NCBI RefSeq assembly: GCF_007655135.1
Contig: NC_045128.1
Coordinates: 15,020,230-15,084,229, forward strand
Direction: 5' to 3'
Length of the DNA: 64,000 bases
Source of the DNA: Punica granatum
Lineage: Eukaryota; Streptophyta; Magnoliopsida; Myrtales; Lythraceae
Under the pieces are notes generated by a model. It was not told the origin of the DNA, did no database searches, and saw only the letters and a list, made by a program, of their open reading frames with translations. Made by a program: the position numbers and the translations under genes. The stretch's first letter is position 1. Every line of letters begins with the position of its first letter. This document shows, piece after piece, positions 10,885 to 22,691 of this stretch.

Positions 10885-12263
10885 GGGTGTGTTTGGAAGT
10901 TGAATTTGGAGGGAGAAGGAGGGAGAGTGTTTGTCTTATTTGAGAGATTTATTTGAGGGAGAGGGAAGGGAGAATGAGGGATTTGAAGGGAAACATTCTC
11001 TTTTCATATCCCTCCATTATTATAATCTCTTAACCCTCAAAATTGGAGGAATTTAAAAGAACTCATGTATTTTCTATTTCTTCATCTACAAATTTTTTAT
11101 AATAGTTTTTCTATGACTTTTATAATTTTTTTAGAACTTTTATAATTTTTTTTTCTCTTTTCTCTTCTCTCATCTAATCTTCCTCATTAGTTACTATCAA
11201 ACAAGGGAGTTTATTTTCCTCTCCTCTCCTCTCCTCTCCTCTCCTCTCCTCTCCTCTCCTCTCCTCTCCCTTCCTAACACTGTGTTTGAGAGTTTTTAGG
11301 GAGGGAGAGGAGAGGAGAGGAAATGGAAAGAAATGAACCCATTTGTTTGAAAGTGTGTTTGAGAGTTGAATTTGGAGGGAGAAGATTTGGAGGGAAAGTG
11401 TTTCTCATATTTGGGAGATTTAGTCGAGGGAGAATGAGGGATTTAGAGGGAAACGCTCTCCCTCCATTTTCATCCATTGTTAATAATCTCCTAACCCTCC
11501 AAATTGGAGGAATTTGGAAACCCTCGTGTGTTATTTGCTACTACTCTTTTCTCTACACAATTCTCTTTACAATAAATTTTCTTTAACTTTATACTATTGT
11601 TATTCATATATATACATACGCTATATATACTGTACTGATATATATAAATATATACTGTTATATATATATACATACGCTATATATATACTATTATTTTGTT
11701 AATTAATGCACGTAGAATTCATTATGATACAATTTTTTATATATAAAGTGGCCTTTAATATAATTAAATTATACATAAATAATATAACTTAAAATTAATG
11801 AAGGTATAATTGTCTTATAATATACTTTTGTTTCATTAACTCTCCTCTCCATTCTTTTCCCTCTCTAAAATCTCTCAAACAAGATATTGATTCCCCCTCC
11901 ATTTCATCTCCTCTCCTCTCCCTTCCTCTCTTCTCCCTCCCCTAAAAACTCTCTAACACAGTGTGAGAATAATTAGCAAGGAAGATGAGATGAGGGAAGT
12001 AAAAAATAGAAAAAAAAATTATAAAAGCTTTAAAAAATATATTATAAAAGTTTTAGAAAAACTAATATAAAAAAAGATGTGTAGAGGAGAGAATAAAAAA
12101 TACTTGAGTTCTTCTCTAAATTCATCCAATTTGGAGGATTAAGAGATTTTTAACAACATAGGAAATTGAGGGAGAGTGTTTCCCTCTCCCTCAAATAAAT
12201 CTTCCAAATAAGGGAAACACCCCTCTAAATCTCTCCCTCCAAGTCCAACTCCCAAACACACCC
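10885..12263. mobile_element. Tourist-like (PIF/Harbinger) MITE with a nested or dimeric copy
   Basis: The ends are GGGTGTGTTTGG at 10885 and CCAAACACACCC at 12263, flanked on both sides by TTA (10882-10884 and 12264-12266), the target duplication characteristic of PIF/Harbinger elements. The outer arms pair (10885-11210 with about 11961-12263, reversed). A second unit with its own inverted ends, TGTGTTTGAGAG at 11281 and CTCTAACACA at 11960, lies between them and shares the GAATTTGGAGGGAG motif, so the whole looks like one MITE inserted in, or fused to, a relative. There is no transposase. Short open frames inside are chance. Confidence 0.75.
11217..11270. repeat. (CTCCT)n microsatellite
   Basis: A pentanucleotide run of the CTCCT type inside the nested MITE. 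A shorter related CT-rich tract occurs near 11903-11945 on the other arm, so the expansion probably arose from a CT-rich part of the MITE. Confidence 0.85.
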
Positions 12264-12266
12264 TTA

Positions 12267-13010
12267 GTGGTGGAAATGAGATGAGATGGCTTGTTGACGA
12301 TTCATGCTCGGCTCAAGAAAAGCTCGAATATAACCTGATCTTATCGAGTTCGAGCCGAGCCAATCCTGAGCTTGCTCGCTAGTCAAGTGAACTGAGTTGA
12401 GCTCAATAGTATTCAACTCTAAAAACTCACAAGGGTAAATGAGCTTCTTTTTTTTTTTTCCCTATAAGCAAACAAGACAACTGCCCATAAACGAGCTCTT
12501 GTATTTTGTATATATAAATGTAGGCCCACACAATATAATATCCATAAGGACAAGTATTGGCCCATATATTATATTATTATAATAATCTATATTATATAAG
12601 TAAAATTTACTTGAATAACAGTAAATGCTCCTTAATAAATATACTCTTGAATTAACCTATTGAAAAATAGAAAAAAATAATTTTAAATTTCTAAAATTAA
12701 AATATTACTTAAAAAGATATCACATATGTAAAATTGACTGCATTTTGCAATATATACTATCAACAAATATAATTATTATACTAAATTTTTTGAAAAATAA
12801 ATAGTTTCATTACTACTTAGAGAGTGTCACATATGTAAATTGACTACCTTTACAACAAACTTTTAATTTCTGAAATTAAAATGCTACTTAAAGAGATGTG
12901 ACATTTGTAAAATTGACTAATTTTTACTATAAATTGCTATAAATAAATATAACCATTATACCTTATTTTCTGGAAAATAAATAATTTAACAAAAAAATAT
13001 TAAAATAGAT
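12267..13010. other. AT-rich intergenic DNA with degenerate repeats
   Basis: The stretch 12270-12500 has the alternating GAGCTCG/CGAGCCGAGC motifs seen in some non-autonomous hAT elements, but no ends were found. From about 12690 to 12990 a motif (AAATTAAAATNNTACTTAAA followed by ACATNTGTAAAATTGACT) occurs about twice with a spacing near 180 bp. No gene is seen. Confidence 0.45.
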
Positions 13011-13013
13011 ATA

Positions 13014-13276
13014 GAATATTTCATATTCGAAAAAAATTATTTAATCATATGTATGAATGCAATATTTCAAAAAATATGTAAAATAAGATTTACATGTCTA
13101 AACGTGATATATTCAATATATATTTCTACTAGTAATAGTAGTAGTAGAATATTTTATATTCAAAAATAATTATTTAATCACATGTATAAATGCAATATTT
13201 CAACAAATATGTAAAATAAAATTTATATATCTAAACGTGATATATTCAATATATATTAGTAGTAGTAGTACTACTA
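13014..13276. repeat. Tandem duplication, 133-bp period
   Basis: The block starting GAATATTTCATATTC at 13014 recurs at 13147, including the segment AAACGTGATATATTCAATAT. The two copies differ at several positions. The block ends in a TAG/CTA triplet run just before the target site of the Mutator-like element. Confidence 0.75.
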
Positions 13277-13300
13277 CTACTAGATTCAGGCTCGTTTGCA

Positions 13301-13650
13301 GGTAAAATTGTACCATTGGCACAAAAAGTTTTGGAGATTGCACGATTGGTAGAAAAAAGGTTTTTTTTATACCAGAGGTACAAAAAGTTAAAAAAATGTA
13401 ACAATGTAGTACAATCCGTTAATTTTGACTTAACACCGTTAGTGACTGCTTATGTGGCAGATGAAGTGTCAGTTGTCATCCTACGTGACAGATGATGTGG
13501 ACAAAATTGAACCTGATGACGAGTACTTGGCGGTGGAAGGTGTTTGGAGTTATAACAGTTTGGTACAAAAAGTTTTGGATAGCGTAACTTATTTGTACAA
13601 AAAATTTTCTATATGTGACTTGTTAGTACAAAAAGTTTTGGAGATGTAAT
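13301..13650. repeat. MULE left terminal inverted repeat
   Basis: Begins GGTAAAATTGTACC. The sequence is the imperfect reverse complement of 18437-18810, with several short units of the form GTACAAAAAGTTTTGGA. Terminal inverted repeats are where MuDR-type transposases bind. A 65-codon frame inside (13452-13649) is a by-product of the repeat. Confidence 0.85.
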
Positions 13651-15029
13651 TTGTCGGTACAAAAAGTTTTAAAGATGTAACATGATGGGACAACGGTGTG
13701 TAACAGACTGTTATTGTTATAGGGTTTTACATAGAGTTTGAGGAATAATAGTTGTGGTAAACTAAAGTTGTGATGTGCTTTAAATGGAGTAAAAATGGAT
13801 TTGAAAATGTATAAGTTTGAGGGATAATTGAGCGATGAGGTTGCAACAATAATAATTAATAAGTATAAAAGGAGTACACAACTTTGAACAACAAAATGTT
13901 AACAAAATCCTTCCACACAGTTGTAATAATTAAGAAATGAAACACAATCATTCCACATTAATCGCAACATTTACAAAATCTTTCTATCACATATGTTCAT
14001 AGGGATGACAATATCATTAACACTACCTAATAATCACAAAATGAAAAGGTTTCAGTCACTACCATCATCACAACCTAGTGAACCTAATTGATTGCAAGTG
14101 AGGGTTGACTGAAAAACCTAGATGCAGAACTCTCTGCCTTTTTACTCGGTTGCTATTGACTGAAGGATGTTGATGCTCCTGCATCAGTACTGTTATTGCC
14201 CATTGCCTCTCACTCTTGTAGATTTATAGCCCCCATCCTGTCATACCTCTCATCTGCGTGGCAGAAGTAGATGTAGATCCAATAGGAAGATCTATTGGTG
14301 GTTGTGACACCCTAAGTACTTAGATTAGGTAGGTGCAGGTAGGGCAGATGGTTCAGCAGAAACCTAGGTTGTCAACAAATTCCAGAACATTCAACATTTC
14401 ATCATATCCACATTATCATCAATAGATGTATATGTATTTGAATTTGAATACATACATGTGTAAGATTTTCATTTCTTGTAATGTATTTTGAAGTATGTGG
14501 AGTTCTAGAGGGTTGAAGAATACTATCAGTTGTCATCTTCCTCTTTCCTTGCAAGTGCCAATTAACAGTTAGCAACTACTTAGTACAACTCAAAGTAAGT
14601 AACAATAGTTTAATGAAATTAACAACTCACCCTTTCTTGCATGGTAGAACCTTTTTGTGGATCATCTTGATGTGTGTTTAGAAGAACCAGTTGAGTCACT
14701 TATTTGTTTGGATATCCTATTACATGTTCTTCTATTATGTTCCTCAACTCCACACTTCCCACATTTCTCTTTCATACATCTCTTGTTGCTCACCACTTTA
14801 GTACTCTCTTCAGTAACTCTAAAGCTTTGCTCATCAGGACTTTTTCTCCTGATTGTCTATTTTATTTTCTTTTTGTTCTTCAGAGGGGGAGGTTTTATAG
14901 GGGATTTCCCAGTAGGATCATAATCGTCAAGATTCCTTAGTGGATTAAGAATTGGTTTATATGATTTTTTAAAGTTGTCAACACTATAGCTACCATGGAT
15001 GAAATCTTATGGTTTTTCCCTCTTTGGTT

Positions 15030-17814
15030 AGATGCAAGCTATAGCATGTTGATGATGGATACCTAACAATTGCCTCCTCCCACAATTACATTTTCGATCA
15101 CCCAAATCAACCACGTAATGCTTTTCACACACAATCACTTCAAATTTTCCATCACCAGCTTCAGATGCCTAACAATTAGACGCCAAAGACTTATATTTTT
15201 CAAACTTCAAGATCTTATGACATATCTTTCCACTATGCTTTTGTGTTAGCTTCCTTTTCATTACTATCATTTTCAACAACTTAAACCTAATAGCCACTAA
15301 TAGTGTAAGAATAGGCAAGTCCCTTGCCTCCAAAATCCTCCAATAATTTTAAAAAAACTAATAAATATGCGACAATGCCTTAGTAAAATACTACTTATAT
15401 GTGACTTCAAAAGTAAAAAGTTTCATGTTGAAGCTTTCACAGTAAATGTTCAACAGAACATCACACTTTGGGTATTCCCTGAAATGGGACTTAGACCACC
15501 GTGTAGAAGGTTTGTTAGGGACTCCCAAGCCTTTACATCTTATAATTTCAATTTCTCTATGTGCTTATTGAACTCTGCAGGATAGGTGGCCTTGGCAGCA
15601 ATTCATAACAAATCTTCCAAGGGCTTTCCTTTCTTCAAGGTGTTTGGTCTGCAAAGGTTCTTCCATAGATAACGAATGCAAAACCTTTTCTCTTTATCAG
15701 GAAACAAGTCATCAAGGGAATTTATCAATTCCCTAATAATAAACAATTAAAGCAAACCAATCAGCAACAATCATAAAAACATAGAACAAACATTAACTGG
15801 AAATTAACTAACATTGAATAATATGTACATTTTCTTTGTCTCTTATAAAAGTCTAGGGCCATGAATTCATAATATTCAAGTCCTCAACCAGGTTTCTTGA
15901 AAAACATATCCATGATTCTTTACATTCAACCTTCACCAACCCAAGTGCTATAGGATAGATAAAATAATTTGCATCTATCCCAACTGCTGCATGTGATTGT
16001 CCTTGGTAATTTACCATTCAAAAAATGCCCATTCAGCTATCAATGGTCTGCATTCAACCAGGAAGCTCCTTTGCAGGCATCAATACTACACATTTTAAAA
16101 TATAGACATGTCGTACCTTATATAAACAAATGATCCAGGGTTCATCTTCCTCATCTCTCTAGCATGATCTCTAAGCTTTTCATATTGCTTTTCTTTTGAA
16201 CTTCTTATGATGCTGAGAGCATGTTTTTTTGGCCTCCGTAACTTCATCCAATTGTACTTGACTTTAAAATCTTTCTTATGTTGATGAGCAAATGCCTTGG
16301 TTGACCAGTTTGGGCCAGCTATCATGTAGCTCTTATAAGTCTCACCCAATATCTTGTGAGTGATAAATCTATGTGGCACCACCTTTCCACAAGTATGGTT
16401 ATCCTTGAACTTCTTAATTTGAATTACTTTGTAGTTTTTATTGATGGATACATTCAACATCTAACCTTTACAAATCTCGCATAATGCAATCATTTTTTCC
16501 TTTTCATTTCTCTTAAAGAAAACATCTAGTATGTTGACAATTGAATATTGCCTTATTGCTTTCTTAAGAACTGCAGTGTTGGAGAACAAAAGACACCCGC
16601 AGAACTTTGGGTTAGCCGTGTCTCTATCTTCCCTGAATTCTGGCACCCCCTGACCATTTCCATCCTCATCATCAAAGTATACACTTTGAAAGCCATTTGA
16701 GTCATCACTTCTATCCCATTCCTCCCATGTACCTTCCACATCATCAGCATGACCTTCTAATGCCTCCCCTGCCTCTCCTATCTGTCCTGCCTCCCCTGTA
16801 TGTCCTGCCTCCCTACCTCTCCTCCATGTTCTGCCTCTCTTTCCTCTACTGCCTCTACTCTGTCATCAGAAGGGGGGCTGTAACTTCTAGTAGAATACCT
16901 TCTATCATTGCTATATTTACATCAATATGCTCATTAGTGATATCATTGTCACTATCAACTAAGTCATCATCGGTAGCATCTGCCACCAACATATCTTCAT
17001 TTCTTTGTTGCTCTTCTGTAGGTGCAGTGACTAGCTTATCAAGTTATGGAGGCTGATGAGGTTGTGGAGCCTCATTCCTAATGGTAGTTGACTACTTCCA
17101 TCCCTATATATCAGCCATGATATCTTCCCAATCATTTAAACCTATATCTCCATCATGCCCACCAACAACTCTTTCTTCCCGAACTATTTCTTCTCGAACC
17201 GATTTTTTTTTGAACTCTTTCTTCCTGAACTCGTCCTTCTCTATCCCTATCCTCATCATGTTCTCCAATAAGCCCACTATAATCAACATTCACATGCTCT
17301 CCAATATCCCCACTTTCATAAGCTTCAATAGTCTCATGCTCTCCAACATTCCCAACAGATCCTCCTGCATCTCCCGGCCAACAAATAAAATGGAGCCCTT
17401 CTTCTTTTCCTAGTTGTAGGCCTCTATGGTTGCGTATAAATTTTTCATCTTCTAACTCTTTAATCACAACGCTAGACTTCCTCTTGCTAGTTCTTCTCTC
17501 CTCTCATCTTCCATCACCTTTTCTTTTGTTTTACTAACTACATAAATGTGCACATACCGTTCTGCATTCATAACTTCAATTCACATCTATAACACGTCTT
17601 TATCAGTTTTTGGCTTGTTCAAATTATCCATCAAGTTGGTCATGTTGGTTGTCCACAAGTAGTTTGCATGCCCCTTCTTTACTCTAAATAATCTGACATA
17701 TTGATCTATATCTAGCAGACCATGACGATCAACAACAACAAAATCCACATACCTTAGCTCCCCCAACATAAACAAGGTTTCTGCTTTGGCTCTCCATCTT
17801 AACATAATTTGCAT
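15030..17814 (-). pseudogene. MuDR-type transposase, decayed
   Basis: Reading from right to left, pieces of a Mutator transposase appear in order. At 17587-17814 is an N-terminal region (YVDFVVV...LLDIDQYV) like that of plant MULE proteins. At 17153-17467 is an acidic linker. At 16461-16739 is the MuDR DNA-binding-type domain (FSNTAVLKKAIRQYSI). An in-frame TAG separates it from 16095-16460 (DNHTCGK and NPGSFVYI motifs). At about 15890-16090, in shifted frames, are MULE catalytic-core motifs (AAVGIDANYFIYPIALGLV). Near 15440-15510 is WSKSHFREYPKCD followed by ESFN. At 15030-15120 is a SWIM zinc finger (CNC...HHQHA). Stops and frameshifts break it repeatedly, and the first catalytic Asp region appears altered. 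It would have cut and inserted the element; it cannot now. Confidence 0.85.
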
Positions 17815-18436
17815 AGATCAAATGCATGAAAAAGAAATAAGCAAACACCAAAATATGAACATCATCGCAAAAAAAAAAGTCAAAAAATATGAAAAGGTCA
17901 TAACTTTATCTCTAATCAATTGTCTTATGGTCATAACTTTATCCCCAATCAACTGTCTTATCCTTAATAACTTAGTCCAGTAAATCTTATCCAAAGCCTC
18001 AAAACCACTTCAAAATCACAAAAACCTAGTTGCATGTTCTTTCTTGTTACCCTAATGTCAAAATCTAAACGAAATACATTATATCAACTACAAGGAAAGA
18101 TAGAACATAACATACCATATGCAAGAGCTTATTCCCAATCATTACGAATCTGCCTCAAGTAGTTTGCAACAACATTGATTCGAAACATACAACTTCTTTT
18201 CTTGCATCACAATTCTCAACCTTATGCATACCCATCCCCTCAAGCAAGTAGAGAATCGGAGACGATGATGACAGCACATTGAAGAGAGAGAGAGAGAAAG
18301 AGCAAGAAAAAAACACGAACAGTCACTCTCCCACTCTCACTGAAACTACTTGTTTTTGAAATTTTATTTTTGAAGTTTTTTCACCACGTCAGTTTTTTTT
18401 ACCCCCCATACCCCACTTATGTATATCATCAACTTA

Positions 18437-18810
18437 CATCTCCAAAAATTTTTGTACTAACAAGTTATATGTATAAAACTTTTTGTAGTAATAAGTTATA
18501 CTATTCAAAACTTTTTGTATCAAGCTGTTACAGTTCCAAATCCTTGACACTACCACTTCATGATTTTTCCCGCCACTCATCATCGGGTCATTTTGATCCA
18601 CTTCATCTGCCACGTCAGTTGCCACGTAGGATGACAACTGACACGTCATTTGTCACGTAGGCAATCACTAACGGTGTTAAGTTAAAATTGACTGAATATA
18701 CTATATTATTACGTATTTTAAACTTATTGTATCTCTAATAGAAAAACAAACGTTTTGTACCAGTCGTACAACTTTTCAAAACTTTTTATAGCAATAGTGC
18801 TATTTTTCCC
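18437..18810. repeat. MULE right terminal inverted repeat
   Basis: Imperfect reverse complement of 13301-13650, ending CTATTTTTCCC. Both repeats share a GC-richer stretch with the shared motif GTTGTCATCCTACGTG (left) and CACGTAGGATGACAAC (right), which is the best conserved part. Confidence 0.85.
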
Positions 18811-18819
18811 TCGTTTGCA

Positions 18820-20184
18820 ACACTAAATTGCCTTATTTAATGGATGCATGAACAGGGTCAAGTTAGGGCATTGAGCTCTTCAGATTTGGGTCTTTAGGTC
18901 AGTCCCATCATTATTTTCTCCCTTTTGATTTATATCGGCTAACACTTGCTCATTTTTTTCCCCAATTCACAGTGTCTACTATCTAGAGTTGATTTAATGG
19001 CTACAAAATCATCCGGAAGAAAAACAAATGGCTACAAAAGCATTTCTACCCCATTAGAAAAAAAAAAAGCTTTTCCAGTTGAAAGAGGACGTCGACGGTC
19101 TTTCCAAGTTCCAAGGGACCATCACCATAAATGCGGCAGAAAAATACAAATATCTTTATAGTATATACTGTTTTAGCATTTTTTTTCCTAATCCCATTGT
19201 TTAATGAATATATATGATGTGATGTTTAATGTGTATATATGATATAATATGATTCGAGGAGGATTTTGTGAGGGACTGAGAGGTCAACTAAGAAGTGCTC
19301 ATGTCAATAGATTAAATTGAATGACATCATGCCTACTTTTCTTGACCCTCTTTGTCCTTTTGAACCTTTCCAACATAGAGTGTTTCATCTGGGAATAGTA
19401 AAATCAAATTGACGAAAGAGAAACCATCACATTCTTTGGCTTCGGCTTGTACACCGAAAAAACAAAAAAAAAGAAAGAGAATTGTTGAATGGGTGTAGTG
19501 TGTAGCAGTAGCACACGATTACAATTTGGAAACATGAGTTTTTGAATTTAATTCTAGTAGATGGGGTTCCTTCGTATTTCTTTATTTTTCTCCTTCCATC
19601 TATTTACTAGGGTTATGGATCTTTATCTAGTCAGGGAAGAAATTGATGAGCACCACTTAATTTTTTTTCCCCATTTGGATTAGGACTGCGTAAAAAATCT
19701 GATAACCGAATTGTCCCCCAAAACTGTTCCGTTCTGAACCGAAAAAATTGAATTAATCAGTTGTGGAAAATATTCGGCTCGGGATTTCAAAATGAAAATC
19801 AGTTACAAAATGATTATGATTTTTAAAATTAAAAAGCCGCGGTTAACTGTCTTGTCCCGAATGCATATATTTATAACATTATTATATATATTATATATGA
19901 AATTTGGAAATTTTAATTTAATAAAAGATCAAAAAGAGTATAAAATTTATTGTTCCGTTTTTAGATGGACTCTTTTTTAACTTCTTCTTTATGGATGAAT
20001 GTTGTTTAACTAATTTTTTTTTAAGTTTTTGTTGTATATGGATGAATGAAACTCAATGAAATCACAAGTTTTGATTTTTTCAAAAGATTTTTTAATATTC
20101 GGTTCGGTTGGGTTAACCTAACCGTAAAACCAATTATTTTTCGGGACGATTTTCTTCCTCTAATTCGGTTTTAGTTTCGGTTAA
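18820..20184. other. AT-rich intergenic DNA, no gene seen
   Basis: No recognisable coding region. From about 19690 to 20340 there are repeated short motifs of the GGTTCGGTTGGGTT and AACCG type in both orientations, of the kind found near the ends of non-autonomous hAT elements; a possible end CCACCTCTAA lies at 20340-20349, but I found no partner. Confidence 0.4.
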
Positions 20185-20343
20185 GGTTAGTAAAATTCTT
20201 GTATCAAAAATTCGAGATGATTATGATTCATGCTAAAAACCGTACTGGTTTCAATTACAATTATGGTTAGTAAAATTCTTGTCTAAAAAATTCGAGATGA
20301 TTATGGGTCATACTAGAAACCGTACGGAATCGTCCCGCTTCCA
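20185..20343. repeat. Tandem duplication, 80-bp period
   Basis: The unit starting GGTTAGTAAAATTCTTGT occurs at 20185 and 20265, each followed by ATTCGAGATGATTATG. The copies differ at several bases. There is no coding role. Confidence 0.75.
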
Positions 20344-20349
20344 CCTCTA

Positions 20350-21623
20350 ACAAAAAACTGTGAACCGGAGTGGGGGAAGTCAAAAGATAATTGCCAGGAA
20401 AAAGGGAACCCCAAAATCTTCCTTTTCTCAAGAGAAGAGATTAGGCAGAAGTGGAGAAATAACAGTTCATGGACTTGGGTAATTCCTATCGTTCCATGAA
20501 GACCTTGCATCGGATTCAGTGCCACGCAGAGGAATATCCTCCCAAAGATTGGTCGTGATTCGTCTATTTTGCTTAACTATCGAATATAGTTTGGTTTTTA
20601 TTCAATCTTGTTGGTTTCAAAATCGTCAACAACTAGTCATAAACAATAAATTATTAAGAAAAAGAAAAAAAATCCAAGTGGTTATCCTCCCCCCGCTAAA
20701 AGATTTTGCAGGCCTACCTTAGAAACGAATGGAATAGAATTACGAAAAAGGATCAGCTGTTAAGAGGAATAAGATGAAAATTACAAATCGAGAAATACGT
20801 TATGCGTTAACAAATTTTGTGCTCAAATGTACCTATGGAAGAAAAAATAGGCTAGAGATTATACGAGAGTTGGATTTGGACCATCCGCAGTTTGGTACAA
20901 TTGCACGGGGTCTAGCGAAGGGCTGACATAATCCAGGTCCAGTTCGATATAATCTCCCATATATTAGATAGCATCCGGATAAGATCTAGACCCCTGATCG
21001 ATTCCTTTTATTTTTGTCCAACCCCGAGTAAGTGATCATAAAAACTTTGTGAACGGATTTGGATTCATTGAATGCTTAAAAGAAAAATGACTTTTTATGT
21101 AAGCAAACAATTATATGTTTCCCATAAAGTCAATATTGAATCAAATTATGACCGAACACCAACATTAGAGAAACCCAATTATTTTCATAGGATTTTTTTA
21201 TGAATAAGAGGCAATCAAACACTTTTTCCTTAAAACGTAACTTCATTAGTTTAATTATTGCGTACTAATCAGGGCACACCCATTTTTTCAATATCTATCT
21301 ATGTTTATCAATAGTTAATCCTTATCGATAAGGAACCATTGTTTGCCTCATAAATAATTCACAAGATTGTAGATTTGAATTCCTTCTTGCATGCTTAGCC
21401 CTTGCTGAGAGTACCCACATGTGTGTTTTACGCATGAATCTTACCTAAATCCATAGACTTACGAGATATTCACTTATTTAAAAAGAATAAACTCCTCCAT
21501 ATCGGAAAAAGAAAAAAAGGACCCATCTTTTTTAAGTGATGGTTCAGTAATAACTTGCCCAATCCCCATCAACTTTTTTTTTTTGTCTTTTCAAAATCAT
21601 ATAATGGGGTGATAAAAAGGGAA
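20350..21623. other. Intergenic DNA, nothing recognised
   Basis: Short frames at 20313-20525 (minus) and 20519-20722 (plus) show no domain. I see no RNA gene or repeat boundary. Confidence 0.45.
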
Positions 21624-21815
21624 AGTAAATCCTATCAGAAGGGAAATTGGGGATAACCCACGTGGGCTTTGTGGATGACAGCTGGAGGCCCAATTTCTTT
21701 TGGGCCCTTAATTATGGGCAGTAAATACTATCAGAAGGGAAATAGAGGATAACCCATATGGGCTTTGTGGATAACAGATACAGGCCCAATTTGTTTTGGG
21801 CCCGTAATTATGGGC
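21624..21815. repeat. Tandem duplication, 96-bp period
   Basis: Two units (21624-21719 and 21720-21815) share AGTAAATNCTATCAGAAGGG, GGATAACCCA, GGGCTTTGTGGAT and the GGCCCAATTT...TTGGGCCC segment. They differ by roughly a dozen substitutions. Each unit contains an internal palindrome around GGCCCAATT/TTGGGCCC. Confidence 0.8.
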
Positions 21816-22125
21816 TTCAATAAGAAGGCTTCAGATCCCCTTTCAAATACAAGGGAAAATAAAACGATAGGATTGACGATTGATAGCAATATGGGAGGAA
21901 ATGATGCAAATCGGAAAGAAGTACGTCATCTTGATATACACATACACTTCTACAAACGAAAATGTGAAGGAACAAAAAGAACTTATGGGGAACTTAATTT
22001 TATGGTGGTTTATTGTTAGCCCTCGATCTAGAATAGATTTTTCTCGCCCAAATCTAGAATTGTATCTTATTTAGACGTTGCGGGGATTTATTTGAGATGA
22101 ATACCACATAAAGCAATCTCTATGT

Positions 22126-22683
22126 CATTGTTATCAGAACCGGACCGGATCGGATCGACCAGTTCGACTGGCAGACTAGAAACCGGCACGATGTTTCGCC
22201 CGATCTGCTTAAAAACCCAAGTGGCAGAATTGAACCGTCAGACCCATTGAACCAGTCGGTTTTTGAGCAAAATTCTATTGAATCGGCCGATTCTATGTAT
22301 TATATGGGTTTCCTATTTAGTGTAAAAATTATTAGGTTGAATAAGGATTTGAATCCATGACCTCTTGTTTCCCATAGTAACATGCTACCAACCAAGCCAC
22401 TTGTTCTTTTAACTATATTTTTAAGTACTTATTAAAATCCAATATTTATTTTGGAGTGAGAAATATTAAATATATATATATATATTTTTTCTTACACTAT
22501 CCTCATATTTATTTGAAATCATCATATTTCTATTTTAATTATCATAATTTTTTTAATAATATGAATATTTATTTTATTTTAATTAAACGCGCGGTTCGAT
22601 CCATCGAACCCTCGGTTGGACCCATAAACCCGTGAATCCATACCCCTTCTGATTCACCATCCGGTTCTGTTCTGATAACACTG
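22126..22683. mobile_element. hAT-type MITE, 558 bp
   Basis: The left end reads CATTGTTATCAGAAC and the right end, reversed, reads CAGTGTTATCAGAAC: a 15-bp terminal inverted repeat with one mismatch. Both sides carry the same 8-bp direct repeat CTCTATGT (22118-22125 and 22684-22691), the target duplication length of hAT elements. Near the ends are GGACCGGAT/CGGTTCG-type subterminal repeats. There is no transposase. The interior is AT-rich on the right and has a tRNA-like segment in the middle (separate entry). Confidence 0.88.
22340..22412 (-). other. tRNA-like segment inside the hAT-type MITE
   Basis: On the minus strand the sequence contains TGGCTTGGTTGGTAGC, which resembles a tRNA box A (D-arm), and about 35 bases later GGTCATGGATTCAAATCC, which resembles box B (T-arm). 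Spacing and order match a tRNA or the head of a tRNA-derived SINE. The box B part carries an extra base relative to the GGTTCRANTCC consensus and no complete cloverleaf with paired acceptor stem is evident, so I call it tRNA-like, not a tRNA gene. Confidence 0.5.
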
Positions 22684-22691
22684 CTCTATGT

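Larger units (their letters stand above)
13301..18810 (-). mobile_element. Mutator-like element (MULE), 5.5 kb, complete ends
   Basis: The 9-bp sequence TCGTTTGCA occurs exactly at 13292-13300 and 18811-18819, the target duplication length of Mutator elements. The ends are long inverted repeats of about 350-370 bp (13301-13650 and 18437-18810) sharing tandem GTACAAAAAGTTTTGG-type motifs. The interior carries a decayed MuDR-family transposase on the minus strand. The perfect target duplication suggests that the copy has not been rearranged since insertion, even though its gene is dead. Terminal repeats could still be recognised by a related transposase elsewhere; that is inference. Confidence 0.9.

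Noticed and set aside
22340..22412. A functional tRNA gene
   Set aside because: No paired acceptor stem or clean anticodon arm, an extra base in box B, and a position inside a MITE.
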